A DNA stretch of 64,000 nucleotides from Streptomyces sp. CB00316 (GCF_001905595.1 NZ_LIXI01000006.1:186001-250000), one strand, 5' to 3'; shown: positions 44,574 to 53,583, counted from the stretch's first letter. Notes: generated by a model from the sequence alone, not told the origin. Numbers and translations: made by a program.

Positions 44574-47321
44574 CTAGGGCTTGAGCGTCAGCGTGTCGAC
44601 GGTCGACTCGCCGACCGCTTCCGCACCGAAGGACCAGTCGAGCAGTTCACCCTTGGCCCACTTGTCGGTCTGGTCGGTGTAGTGCGCGTTGAACGCGTGC
44701 CCGGAGGCGCCGGTGAGGTTGATCCAGCGGGACTTGTCCCAGTCCCCCACGTTGACGACCATCCGCATCGACGGCACCCAGATCACCTCGTAGCCGCTCG
44801 CCGCGTTCCAGCCGGTGGCGTTGACCGTCGCCTCGCCGCCGCCGAGGTTCCAGGGGCCGCGGTTGAGCGCCCGCTGGAGCAGGTCGGGCCCTGCGGTACC
44901 GAGGGTCTGGTTCTTCAGCATCAGCCGGTGCAGCCGGCCCCAGCTCCAGGTGGAGATGTCCTTGCCGAGTTTGGAGGCCAGCTCCCAGCGCGCGTCGTGC
45001 ATCGCCTGGGCGAAGAGGTCGTCCCGGCCCTCCAGCGCGGACTCGCGGCCCCTGGCGGGCGCCTTCCACCACTCGTTGTCCTGGTCCTCCACGATGTCAC
45101 GGACCACCTGGAACCAGCGGTCCCCGCCGTCCGGCTGCGCGGAGTCGCCGTCGCGCTGGCCGCACTCGCGCACGAGCTTCTTCTGCTGGTCGGCCGGGCC
45201 GCTGTTCTTGGCCGGCGGCACGTTGATGCAGTCGCCCTTGACCCGCAGCTCCTTGGGCAGCTTGTTGCCGAAGGCGAGCTTGAGGATGTTGCGCCAGACG
45301 CCGTTGAAGTACGCGGCGGCGGCCGAGTCGGGCTCCTGGGTGTAGTCCCAGCCCTCCAGCAGCTTCTGCGCCTCACGCACGCTCGGGTCGGAGATGTTGA
45401 TCTTCAGCAGCTCGGGCACCAGCAGCGCGGCGATCTCGCTGGTGTTGTCCATCTGCAGCTTCTGCATGTCGTCGGTCGAGACCTTCTCGCCGCCCTTGAT
45501 CTTGTTGGCGAGGAGGTCGTTGATCCGCTGGCTGCGGGCGCCGTAGCCCCAGTCCTTGGTCAGCAGGTGGGGGTACTTGCTCTCGTCGATCACGGCCTGG
45601 TTGGCGGTGACGATGTAGCCGCGCTTGGGGTTGTACTCGTAGGGCAGCTCGTCGAAGGGGATCGGGTCCTTCGCCCAGCCGTACGCCGGGTCCCAGCCGG
45701 GGCTGGGCAGCGTGCCGTCGCCCTTGAGGCGCACCGGGATCGTGCCCGGCGCCTGGTAGCCGATGTTGCCCTGGGTGTCGGCGTAGATGAGGTTCTGCGA
45801 GGGGACCTCGAAGTTCCGGGCGGCCGCCCGGAAGGTGGTGAAGTCCTTGGCCCGGTTGATCGCGAAGACCGCGTCCATGGACTTGCCCGGCTTCAGAGCG
45901 GTCCACTTCAGCGCGACCGCGTAACCGTCGGCACGGTCGGGGGCGGCGTTGGAGACGGGCGCCTTCTGGCCGACCTTGTCCAGCTCCTTACTGCGGTCCG
46001 AGACCAGGGGCCCGTTGTTCGTCTCGCGGACGGTGATCTTCCGGTCCCTGCCCCCCGCGACCTTGATGGTCTCCTCACGGGTGATGAACGGCTTCACCTC
46101 GTTGTCGTAGAGGTAGCCGTCGCCGGAGACCTTCTCCAGGAAGAGGTCGGTGACGTCCGCGCCGAGGTTGGTGAGGCCCCAGGCGATGTCCTGGTTGTGG
46201 CCGATGATCACACCGGGCATGCCGGAGAAGGTGTAGCCCGCGGTGTCGTACTGACAGGTCTTCGAGAGCTGTCGGCAGTGCAGGCCCATCTGGTACCAGA
46301 GGGAGGGCAGCATCGGCGCCAGGTGCGGGTCGTTGGCGAGCAGCGCCTTGCCGGTCGTCGTGTGGGTGCCCCGGACGACCCAGGAGTTCGATCCGATGCC
46401 GTTGCCGTTCGGGCCGAGCAGCGCGGGGATCTTGTCCAGGGTGTCGGAGAGCGCGGAGAGCTGGGTGTTCAGGCCCTCCGTGGCACCCTGCGCGGTCTGG
46501 GCGCCGAGGTCGTCGGACGGGACGGCGTCGAGGTCGTACTCCTCGGTGACCGGGGAGATCGCCCCCCGGTCGACGATCGGCTTGTGGGTGTCGTACGGGT
46601 AGTCCGGGTACAGGTCCTGGATCTGGTCGTTGTCGAGCCGGCTGGTCAGCAGCGAGCGGTCGATCTCGTCCTGCATGTTGCCGCGCAGGTCCCAGGCCAT
46701 GGCCTTGAGCCAGGCGACCGAGTCGACCGGGGTCCACTCGCCCGGCTTGTAGTCGTTGGTCAGCCCCAGCGCCGCGTACTCGACGGAGATGTCCCGGCCC
46801 TCCTTGCCCTTCAAGTAGGCGTTGACGCCGTCCGCGTACGACTGGAGGTTCTTCTTGGTGTCCTCGTCCAGGACCTTGTCGTACTCCTCCTGCGCGACCT
46901 TCCGCCAGCCGAGCGTGCGCAGGAAGGAGTCGGTCTCGACCTGACCGGAGCCGAACATCTCGGAGAGCCGACCCGCCGTCAGGTGGCGCCGGACGTCCAT
47001 CTCCCAGAAGCGGTCCTGGGCCTGGACGAAGCCCTGGGCGCGGAAGAGGTCGGCGTCGGAGTCCGCGTAGATCTGCGGGATCCCGTAGGAGTCCCGTCTG
47101 ACCTCGACGTCGCCGGACAGGCCGTCCAGGGTGATCGTTCCGGTGGTCTGCGGGTACGAGGCCCGCACCGTGGAGACGGACCAGTAGGCGCCGAACCCGA
47201 CACCCGCGACGAGCGCCAGCACCAGGACGAGCAGAAGGAGGCGGACGCGGCGCCCCTTCTTCTTGCCGGGCTTCTTCGCGTCGCCGGAAGGGCCGGAAGA
47301 GTCGGTTGTATTGGCGGGCAT
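44574..47321 (-). CDS. Penicillin acylase family protein (Ntn hydrolase)
   Basis: A 915-residue precursor. A basic N-terminus and one hydrophobic segment (about 24-46) export or anchor it. About 60-330 is the alpha region (VEVRRDSYGIPQIYADSDAD, AQGFVQAQDRFWEMD). The beta chain starts at the nucleophile Ser in GNGIGSNSWVV, followed by LLANDPHLAPMLPSLWYQM and later NLIYADTQGNIGYQ. Members cleave amides such as beta-lactam side chains or acyl-homoserine lactones; the physiological substrate is open. The ATG at 47321 has AAGGA upstream. Confidence 0.93.
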   Translation of the reverse strand: MPANTTDSSGPSGDAKKPGKKKGRRVRLLLLVLVLALVAGVGFGAYWSVSTVRASYPQTTGTITLDGLSGDVEVRRDSYGIPQIYADSDADLFRAQGFVQAQDRFWEMDVRRHLTAGRLSEMFGSGQVETDSFLRTLGWRKVAQEEYDKVLDEDTKKNLQSYADGVNAYLKGKEGRDISVEYAALGLTNDYKPGEWTPVDSVAWLKAMAWDLRGNMQDEIDRSLLTSRLDNDQIQDLYPDYPYDTHKPIVDRGAISPVTEEYDLDAVPSDDLGAQTAQGATEGLNTQLSALSDTLDKIPALLGPNGNGIGSNSWVVRGTHTTTGKALLANDPHLAPMLPSLWYQMGLHCRQLSKTCQYDTAGYTFSGMPGVIIGHNQDIAWGLTNLGADVTDLFLEKVSGDGYLYDNEVKPFITREETIKVAGGRDRKITVRETNNGPLVSDRSKELDKVGQKAPVSNAAPDRADGYAVALKWTALKPGKSMDAVFAINRAKDFTTFRAAARNFEVPSQNLIYADTQGNIGYQAPGTIPVRLKGDGTLPSPGWDPAYGWAKDPIPFDELPYEYNPKRGYIVTANQAVIDESKYPHLLTKDWGYGARSQRINDLLANKIKGGEKVSTDDMQKLQMDNTSEIAALLVPELLKINISDPSVREAQKLLEGWDYTQEPDSAAAAYFNGVWRNILKLAFGNKLPKELRVKGDCINVPPAKNSGPADQQKKLVRECGQRDGDSAQPDGGDRWFQVVRDIVEDQDNEWWKAPARGRESALEGRDDLFAQAMHDARWELASKLGKDISTWSWGRLHRLMLKNQTLGTAGPDLLQRALNRGPWNLGGGEATVNATGWNAASGYEVIWVPSMRMVVNVGDWDKSRWINLTGASGHAFNAHYTDQTDKWAKGELLDWSFGAEAVGESTVDTLTLKP

Positions 47322-47558
47322 CGCTGTCCTTCGAGGGGCAGGGTGGTCCTGGGAGTGCAGGAGCAACCATAGGCGCAGCCGGGAAGCCACTCGGACGCGG
47401 TATAGGGATGCATCCATTTGCGTGTCCCTCGTACGAACGCGCGGAGCTTTGAAGCGAACACGGAAGCCGTCAAGAGAACGTTAAAGATTAGGTAAGGTAA
47501 CGAAGTAACTGACTGCCGGAGGCCGATCCGGCGGGCGCACGCAGGGAAGGAACGGACC

Positions 47559-49208
47559 CTGACTGTCCACGCGCTCAACGAACTCCTGCTCGTCTGCTCG
47601 CTCGTCCTGCTCGTCGCCGTGGCGGCGGTAAGGATCTCCTCCCGCAGCGGACTCCCCAGCCTGCTCCTGTATCTCGGTATCGGGATCACCCTGGGGCAGG
47701 ACGGCATCTTCGATGTCAAGTTCGACAACGCCGAACTGACCCAGGTGATCGGCTACGCCGCCCTGGCCGTCATCCTGGCCGAGGGCGGACTCGGGGCGAA
47801 GTGGAAAGAGATCCGCCCCGTCCTGCCCGCGGCCGCGGTGGTCTCCACCGTCGGCGTCGGCATCAGCGTGGGCATCACGGCCTCGGCCGCGCACTACCTC
47901 GTCGGTCTGGACTGGCGGCAGGCCCTCATCATCGGCGCGGTCGTCTCCTCCACCGATGCCGCAGCGGTCTTCTCCGTTCTGCGCAAAGTGCCGCTGCCGT
48001 CCCGGATCACCGGTCTGCTGGAAGCCGAATCCGGCTTCAACGACGCCCCCGTGGTCATCCTGGTCGTCGCGTTCTCCGCGGTCGGCCCGGTCGAGCACTG
48101 GTATCTCCTGATCGGCGAGATCGCCCTGGAGCTGGCCATCGGCGCCGCCATCGGCATCGCAGTGGGCTCGCTGGGGTCCTTGGGGCTGCGGCACGTCGCC
48201 CTGCCCGCCTCCGGCCTCTACCCGATCGCCGTGATGGCCATCGCGGTGATGGCCTACGCGGCGGGCGCCATAGCCCACGGCAGCGGGTTCCTCGCGGTGT
48301 ACCTGGCGGCCATGATCCTCGGCAACTCCAAGCTGCCGCACTGGCCCGCCACCCGTGGCTTCGCGGACGGGCTGGGCTGGCTGGCCCAGATCGGCATGTT
48401 CGTGGTGCTCGGTCTGCTGGTCACCCCCCATGACCTGATCGACGACTTCTGGCCCGCCGTCGTGGTGGGTCTGGTGCTCACCATGGTGGCCCGGCCGCTG
48501 TCGGTATTCCTCAGCCTGGCGCCGTTCCGGCTGCCGGCCCGCGAGAAGGTCCTGATGTCATGGGCCGGGCTGCGCGGGGCCGTGCCCATCATCCTGGCGA
48601 CCATCCCGATGGTCTCCGGGGTGGAGGGCAGCACCAGGATCTTCAACATCGTCTTCGTCCTTGTCATCGTCTACACGCTGATCCAGGGCCCGACCCTGCC
48701 CTGGGTCGCGGACAAGCTGAGGATCGCCGACGAGGCCGAGGCCGACGACCTGGGCGTCGAGTCCGCCCCGCTGGAGCGGTTGCGCGGCCACCTGCTGTCG
48801 GTCGACATCCCCGAGAAGTCCAAGATGCACGGCGTCGAGGTCGGCGAGCTCCGGCTCCCGGCCGGGGCAGCGGTCACGCTGGTGGTCCGCGAGGAGGAGA
48901 GCTTCGTGCCCTCCCCCACCACGGTCCTGCGGCGCGGCGACGAGCTGCTCGTGGTGGCGACCGACCCGGTACGCGACAAGGCCGAGGCCCGACTCCGGGC
49001 GGTCGGCGAGGGCGGCAAGCTGGCCGGCTGGCTGGGGACGGGCGCCGCGGCCGGAGCCTCGGGTATGCCGCGCAATCCCGCACCCCCCAGGCCCGCGAAA
49101 GCCTCGGCGCCGGGCGGATCCGGCGTCCGCCAGGCCGTGAAACCGGTCAGGCCCGTCAAAAGGCTCGGACCGGCCGACGACGCCCCCAGTACGAACGCGC
49201 GTCGCTAG
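47559..49208 (+). CDS. Cation/proton antiporter with TrkA-C domain
   Basis: About 550 residues. A CPA1-type antiporter with about 12 helices is followed by a TrkA-C regulatory domain (about 390-470: HGVEVGELRLPAGAAVTLVV). Motifs are SGLPSLLLYLGIGITLGQDG, SSTDAAAVFSVLR and EAESGFNDAPVVILV. The first helix (LNELLLVCSLVLLVAVAAV) requires a start at about 47559, where the codon is CTG, 8 nt after GGGAAGG; no ATG, GTG or TTG lies upstream in frame. Starting at GTG 47619 would delete most of helix 1. Likely potassium or sodium/proton exchange. Confidence 0.88.
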   Translation: MTVHALNELLLVCSLVLLVAVAAVRISSRSGLPSLLLYLGIGITLGQDGIFDVKFDNAELTQVIGYAALAVILAEGGLGAKWKEIRPVLPAAAVVSTVGVGISVGITASAAHYLVGLDWRQALIIGAVVSSTDAAAVFSVLRKVPLPSRITGLLEAESGFNDAPVVILVVAFSAVGPVEHWYLLIGEIALELAIGAAIGIAVGSLGSLGLRHVALPASGLYPIAVMAIAVMAYAAGAIAHGSGFLAVYLAAMILGNSKLPHWPATRGFADGLGWLAQIGMFVVLGLLVTPHDLIDDFWPAVVVGLVLTMVARPLSVFLSLAPFRLPAREKVLMSWAGLRGAVPIILATIPMVSGVEGSTRIFNIVFVLVIVYTLIQGPTLPWVADKLRIADEAEADDLGVESAPLERLRGHLLSVDIPEKSKMHGVEVGELRLPAGAAVTLVVREEESFVPSPTTVLRRGDELLVVATDPVRDKAEARLRAVGEGGKLAGWLGTGAAAGASGMPRNPAPPRPAKASAPGGSGVRQAVKPVRPVKRLGPADDAPSTNARR

Positions 49209-49526
49209 TAGTACGCCCACGCGTCACTCGTAGGGCGCGGATCACAGGCCTATCAGGAAGTCCTGTGCGCATTCACAGGCACGCAGGGCTTCCTGCCTGT
49301 ACGATGAAGGGCACACTGATCGACCAACTCTGTCTGATGCAGAGCTGGCGCGACCGTATGGCGGTCGTGGTGCCTCATAGCCCGGCGTTTCTTCGCCGAT
49401 GGCAGCGAGTCGCCCGGCATCTACCGCAGTTCCGCGCGAAGAGGACAGCTCTCGGCCGCTTCCGTCCGGCCCGCCCCACAAAGGCGCCGGGAAGCACTGC
49501 CACCAGGCGGCAGAAAGGCAAGGACC
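49209..49526. other. Gene-free upstream region of the MFS gene
   Basis: CCTGTG-N6-CACAGG (about 49262-49279), within a larger imperfect dyad CAGGAAG...CTTCCTG (about 49255-49296), could fold in mRNA or bind a protein. No gene is supported. Confidence 0.4.
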
Positions 49527-50807
49527 GTGGCAAACACGGTCACCGACCGCCCCGGATACGGGCAACTGCTCCGCACCCCCGGTGCATGGACCTTCCTCCT
49601 TCCGGGCTTCGCCGCACGGCAGCCCTTCGCGATGCTCACCATCGGCATCGTGCTGCTCGTGCAGCACACCACCGGCTCCTACGGAACGGCGGGCGCCGTC
49701 GCGGCCGTCGCGGGCGTCTCCATGGCGCTGGTGGCCCCGCAGGGCGGCAAGCTCGCCGACCGGCTCGGCCAGCGGGCCGTCCTACTGCCCGGCGTCCTGC
49801 TGCACACCGTCTCCGTCGGCGCCCTGACCGCGCTGGCGCTCGCGGACGCGCCCCTATGGGCGCTGTTCGCGGCCGCGGTGCCCACCGGGGCCTCGGTCCC
49901 GCAGGTCGGCCCGATGGTGCGTGCCCGCTGGGCCGCGATGCTGGGGGCCACCCCGGACCGCCCCGCATCCCCGCTGATGTCCACCGCCGCCGCCTTCGAG
50001 TCGGTGACGGACGAGTTCACCTTCGTCCTCGGACCGGTCATCGCGACCGCGCTGTGCACCGGCGTGCACCCGGCGGCAGGGCTGATCACCGAGGCCGCCC
50101 TCACCCTCATCGGCGGCCTGCTCTTCGCCGCGCAGCGCGCCACCCAGCCCGCTCCCCGCCCCGCCGCCACCGCGGACCGGCCGCACGCCTCGGCCCTCTC
50201 CGTCCCCGGCGTCCGGGTGCTCGTCGTCGCCTTCCTGGGCATCGGCGCGGTCTTCGGCGGCATGCAGGTCTCACTGACTGCGTTCTCCCAGGAGATCGGC
50301 CACCCCGGTGTCAACGGTCTGCTGTACGGCATCTTCGCGGCGGGCAACATGCTGGCCGGCATCGTCTGCGGCGCCATCGCCTGGAAGAGCAGCCCGCAGC
50401 GCCGCCTCGTCGTCGGCTACATGGCGCTGACCCTGATGGCGTCCGGCCTCTGGGCCGTGCACTCCGTACCGCTGCTGGCCGGGCTCGGCCTGCTGGTCGG
50501 CCTCTGCATCGCCCCGGCACTGATCAGCGGCTACACGCTGGTCGAGTCGCTGGTGCCCGCCGGCGCCCGCACCGAGGCCTTCACCTGGCTCACGGGCGCC
50601 GTGGCACTGGGCCAGGCAGCCGCCGTGACCGTGGCGGGACAGCTCGCCGACGCCCACGGTGCGAGCACCGGGTTCCTGGTCCCGCTGGCCGGTACCGTAC
50701 TGGCGCTGGCGACCCTGCTGGCCCTGCGCTCACGGCTGGCACCGACGTCCGCGGGCCGGACCGTCGCACGTGGGATCGGTCACCGAGAGCCGGTCATGGT
50801 GGACTGA
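49527..50807 (+). CDS. MFS transporter
   Basis: A 426-residue major facilitator with about 12 helices. The loop 2-3 motif appears as GGKLADRLGQRAVLL, and the helix 5 region contains SPLMSTAAAFESVTDEFTFV followed by LGPVIATAL, a pattern of actinobacterial efflux-type MFS proteins. GTG 49527 has AAGGA upstream. The substrate is unknown. Confidence 0.9.
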   Translation: MANTVTDRPGYGQLLRTPGAWTFLLPGFAARQPFAMLTIGIVLLVQHTTGSYGTAGAVAAVAGVSMALVAPQGGKLADRLGQRAVLLPGVLLHTVSVGALTALALADAPLWALFAAAVPTGASVPQVGPMVRARWAAMLGATPDRPASPLMSTAAAFESVTDEFTFVLGPVIATALCTGVHPAAGLITEAALTLIGGLLFAAQRATQPAPRPAATADRPHASALSVPGVRVLVVAFLGIGAVFGGMQVSLTAFSQEIGHPGVNGLLYGIFAAGNMLAGIVCGAIAWKSSPQRRLVVGYMALTLMASGLWAVHSVPLLAGLGLLVGLCIAPALISGYTLVESLVPAGARTEAFTWLTGAVALGQAAAVTVAGQLADAHGASTGFLVPLAGTVLALATLLALRSRLAPTSAGRTVARGIGHREPVMVD

Positions 50808-50837
50808 TCCCGCGGAATACGTCAGTATGGACCGTCG

Positions 50838-50864
50838 TTAGCACTCATTGAGTGAGAGTGCCAG
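50838..50864. promoter_or_regulatory. CIRCE-like (HrcA) operator
   Basis: TTAGCACTC-N9-GAGTGCCAG. The left arm and the spacing match the CIRCE consensus TTAGCACTC-N9-GAGTGCTAA exactly, and the right arm differs at two bases. It lies 9 bp before the FmdB-family start and overlaps the expected transcription start, the normal CIRCE location. Confidence 0.8.
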
Positions 50865-50873
50865 GAGGAGCAA

Positions 50874-51233
50874 GTGCCGACCTATCAGTACCAGTGCACC
50901 GAGTGCCGCGAGGGCCTCGAGGCGGTGCAGAAGTTCACCGATGATGCCCTGACCGTGTGCCCGAGCTGCGACGGACGCCTGAAGAAGGTGTTCTCTGCGG
51001 TCGGCATCGTCTTCAAGGGTTCCGGTTTCTACCGGAACGACAGCCGCGGCTCCTCGTCGAGCAGCACGCCGTCGACGTCGGCCTCGAAGTCGTCCGACTC
51101 CGGTTCGTCGTCGTCGACGTCGACAGGTTCGGATGCGAAGCCGAGTGCCTCGTCGTCGTCCTCGACCTCCGCTTCCTCCTCGTCGTCGGCGCCCGCGCCG
51201 GCCTCGTCGTCGAGCGGTTCGTCGGCCGCCTGA
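50874..51233 (+). CDS. FmdB-family zinc-ribbon protein
   Basis: A 119-residue protein. The N-terminal zinc ribbon has MPTYQYQCTECREGLEAVQ and VCPSCDGRLKKVFSAVGIVF (two CxxC pairs), then GSGFYRNDSR. The last 70 residues are almost only Ser with Thr, Ala and Pro, so disordered. The GTG start follows AGGAGGAG. The CIRCE-like operator directly upstream suggests heat-shock control by HrcA. Function of the family is poorly known. Confidence 0.9.
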   Translation: MPTYQYQCTECREGLEAVQKFTDDALTVCPSCDGRLKKVFSAVGIVFKGSGFYRNDSRGSSSSSTPSTSASKSSDSGSSSSTSTGSDAKPSASSSSSTSASSSSSAPAPASSSSGSSAA

Positions 51234-51339
51234 GCCGGCGTACGCCCTACACGCCTCACCGGACCCCGCCGATCCACTCGGCGGGGTCCGTGCGATTCCC
51301 GGGCGCGGCTCCGCATGCTCCCCCGGATACGGTGACCGC

Positions 51340-52224
51340 ATGGTGAACGCACATACGGACACGAACTCCGGCACAGACATCGCGGGTACGGCGCCGGGGG
51401 CGGAGGTCGGGGTCATCGGCGGATCGGGCTTCTACTCCTTCCTGGAGGACGTCACCGAGGTCTCCGTGGACACCCCTTACGGCAAGCCCAGCGACTCGGT
51501 CTTCCTCGGCGAGATCGGCGGCCGCCGGGTGGCCTTCCTGCCCCGCCACGGCCGCGGTCACCACCTGCCGCCCCACCGCATCAACTACCGGGCCAACCTC
51601 TGGGCACTGCGCTCCGTCGGGGTCCGCCAGGTGCTCGGCCCCTGTGCGGTCGGCGGACTGCGACCGGAGTTCGGCCCGGGCACCCTGCTCGTCCCGGACC
51701 AGCTGGTGGACCGCACCAAGGCCCGCGTGCAGACCTATTACGACGGTGAGACCCGCGCCGACGGGACCGTACCCAACGTCGTGCACCTGGGCTTCGCCGA
51801 TCCGTACTGCCCCGAGGGCCGGAAGGCGGCGCTCGCCGCGGCGCGCGGACGCGGCTGGGAGCCGGTGGACGGCGGGACCCTGGTGGTGGTCGAGGGGCCG
51901 CGCTTCTCCACCCGCGCCGAATCCCGCTGGCACGCGGCGATGGGCTGGTCGGTGGTCGGGATGACCGGGCATCCGGAAGCCGTGCTCGCCCGGGAACTGG
52001 GGCTCTGCTACACGACGCTGACCCTCGTGACCGACCTGGACGCGGGCGCCGAGGCGGGTGAGGGCGTCTCCCACGAGGAAGTGCTCCAGGTGTTCGCGGC
52101 CAATGTGGACCGGCTCCGGTCGGTGCTGTTCGACGCGGTGGGCGGGCTGCCGGACACAGGTGCCCGCAACTGCACCTGCGCGCACGCGCTGGACGGGATC
52201 GACACGGGGGTCGCGCTGCCGTAG
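51340..52224 (+). CDS. mtnP: S-methyl-5'-thioadenosine phosphorylase
   Basis: A 294-residue phosphorylase of the PNP/MTAP family. GVIGGSGFYSFL, FLPRHGRGHHLPPHRINYRA, RTKARVQTYYDG, VVVEGPRFSTRAESRWHAAM and VGMTGHPEAVLARELGLCY match MTA phosphorylase. It recycles methylthioadenosine from polyamine or S-adenosylmethionine reactions. ATG 51340 was chosen over an in-frame upstream extension with no coding character. Confidence 0.9.
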   Translation: MVNAHTDTNSGTDIAGTAPGAEVGVIGGSGFYSFLEDVTEVSVDTPYGKPSDSVFLGEIGGRRVAFLPRHGRGHHLPPHRINYRANLWALRSVGVRQVLGPCAVGGLRPEFGPGTLLVPDQLVDRTKARVQTYYDGETRADGTVPNVVHLGFADPYCPEGRKAALAAARGRGWEPVDGGTLVVVEGPRFSTRAESRWHAAMGWSVVGMTGHPEAVLARELGLCYTTLTLVTDLDAGAEAGEGVSHEEVLQVFAANVDRLRSVLFDAVGGLPDTGARNCTCAHALDGIDTGVALP

Positions 52225-52289
52225 GGGCGGGTCGCGCTGCCGTTCAGCGGCGGGTCACGGCGGCCGGGGCACCGGATCGGGTGACGGAG

Positions 52290-52316
52290 TTGTCCACAAT
52301 CCCGGGGTTGTCCACA
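52290..52316. promoter_or_regulatory. Two perfect DnaA boxes
   Basis: TTGTCCACA occurs at 52290-52298 and 52308-52316, same orientation, 18 bp apart. This is the preferred DnaA-box sequence of Streptomyces. They lie in a noncoding gap between mtnP and an SAF-domain gene, with no other oriC features. Confidence 0.65.
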
Positions 52317-52390
52317 GGCCTCAGCGGGATTCGTGCGGACCGTGGATCGTGAGGGGAGTTCGACCGGGATCTCCGGCCGGGCTCCCCTCG

Positions 52391-52440
52391 TCCGTGTGCA
52401 TCCGTGTGTATCCGTGTGCATCCGTTGGCATCCGATTGCA
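52391..52440. repeat. Five tandem 10-bp repeats
   Basis: The unit TCCGTGTGCA repeats five times (last two copies diverged), ending 9 bp before the SAF-domain gene start. It may affect its expression. Confidence 0.9.
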
Positions 52441-52449
52441 GGTGACGCC

Positions 52450-53073
52450 ATGTCCTCGTCCTCGTCTCCGTCCCCGTCTCATTTCCCGGCCCGGCCCCCG
52501 GCGCCGCCGCCCGCCCCCTGCGGGGTCGGGTCGTTCGCACCGCTGCGGGTGCGAGGCGGCGGGGCGTACCGACTGCGGCGGATGCTGCGCAGACAGCGGC
52601 GTGCGATCGCCGCGGGGATCGCATTGGCGGGTGCGGCACTGGCAACGACGGGCCTGGGCAGCACCGCGTCCGGGACCGCCGCCTCGGACAGCGCCGCCGT
52701 GTCCGGTACGGCCGTATCCGATACGGGGGCGGGGTCCGGGCGTCCGTCGGCGCGGCTCGTCTCGGCGCCGGTGCGGATCGCGGACGCAGCCACCGTACGG
52801 CTGTTGCGCCCGGGTGACCATGTCGATGTGATCGCGGTCGGCGAGGCGGGGGACGACGCCCGCCTGGTGGCACGCGGGGTGCGGGTGGCACGGGTTCCAG
52901 GGCGGATCGTCGATGACGGCGGCCACCGGGGCGGCGGCGGAGAGGTGATCGGCGGGGGCCCGGCACCGGAGGGGGCTCTGGTGATGCTGTCCGTGGAGCG
53001 GCCCACCGCTACGGCACTGCTGGGCGCGGGCGCCTCGGGCCGGCTGGCGCTGGCGGTGTCCGATGCGAACTGA
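52450..53073 (+). CDS. SAF-domain (CpaB/RcpC-like) protein
   Basis: A 207-residue protein with a Pro/Ser-rich start, a basic RRMLRRQRRAIAAGIALAGA segment leading into one hydrophobic helix (about 58-75), then an SAF/RcpC-like domain (ARLVSAPVRIADAATVRLLR, PGDHVDVIAVG, GALVMLSVERPTATALLGA). Relatives assist Flp-type pilus assembly, but no pilus genes are nearby. The ATG at 52450 has AGGTGA upstream. Confidence 0.75.
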   Translation: MSSSSSPSPSHFPARPPAPPPAPCGVGSFAPLRVRGGGAYRLRRMLRRQRRAIAAGIALAGAALATTGLGSTASGTAASDSAAVSGTAVSDTGAGSGRPSARLVSAPVRIADAATVRLLRPGDHVDVIAVGEAGDDARLVARGVRVARVPGRIVDDGGHRGGGGEVIGGGPAPEGALVMLSVERPTATALLGAGASGRLALAVSDAN

Positions 53074-53186
53074 CACGCCTTCAAGTCACTCGTGGGCATT
53101 ACCGGATTGGACAGTGTCGTCTTCTCCCGCCTCAGGTGGCGGAGCAGTTCGCTCCCGTCACCGCACTTGCGAAAGAAGGCCCACCT

Positions 53187-53339
53187 GTGAGCCAGAAGAA
53201 GGTCAGTCTGCTGGAGGGCTTCAATGCCTTCCTGATACGCGGCAATGTGATCGACCTCGCGGTGGCTGTCGTCATCGGGGCCGCGTTCACGAACATCGTG
53301 ACCGCCGTCGTCAAGGGGGGCCGGGACGGGGAGAGGTAG
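53187..53339 (+). pseudogene. mscL: Internally deleted mscL remnant
   Basis: Only 50 residues: SQKKVSLLEGFNAFLIRGNV, IDLAVAVVIGAAFTNIVTAV, VKGGRDGER, stop. The first 40 are a perfect start of a large-conductance mechanosensitive channel (first helix). The periplasmic loop, second helix and most of the tail of the usual 130-160 residues are absent. The last residues could be the original C-terminal tail joined by deletion. It cannot form a channel. Confidence 0.8.
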
Positions 53340-53355
53340 CCCGCCGATCGGCGGT

Positions 53356-53583
53356 TCAGATGTGGTGGGGCGGCTTCTCGTCGAGGAAGCGCGCGAGGTC
53401 GGCGCCGCTTGAGCCGCCGGAGGGCCGCTCGCCCCATCCCCGGTCCGTATCGTCCGCGGACTGCTGGTCCAGCGGATCATCGAAGATCAGAACCGGCTTG
53501 GGCTTCGGCTTCGGTTCCTGCGGCGGCTGTGCCGGTGGCTGCTGCTTCGTGTCTCGCGGACCGGGGGCGGGGGCGGCACTCAT
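53356..53583 (-). CDS. Small Pro/Lys-rich protein of unknown function
   Basis: A 75-residue protein: a disordered Pro/Gln/Lys start (QPPQEPKPKPKP), then VLIFDDPLDQQSADDTDRGW and a C-terminal DLARFLDEKPPHH. It lies at the end of the molybdopterin-oxidoreductase gene string on the same strand. I recognise no domain. The ATG at 53583 has GGAGG almost touching it. Confidence 0.6.
   Translation of the reverse strand: MSAAPAPGPRDTKQQPPAQPPQEPKPKPKPVLIFDDPLDQQSADDTDRGWGERPSGGSSGADLARFLDEKPPHHI

Noticed and set aside
44550..47372. A 940-codon open frame on the plus strand opposite the penicillin acylase gene
   Set aside because: It is the third-position GC shadow of a clearly recognised gene; the product is a repetitive Val/Leu/Gly/Asp string with no family features.
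47488..47506. Iron-box-like sequence (TTAGGTAAGG...) before the antiporter
   Set aside because: Only the left half fits the DtxR/IdeR consensus; the right half lacks symmetry, so it is not listed as an operator.
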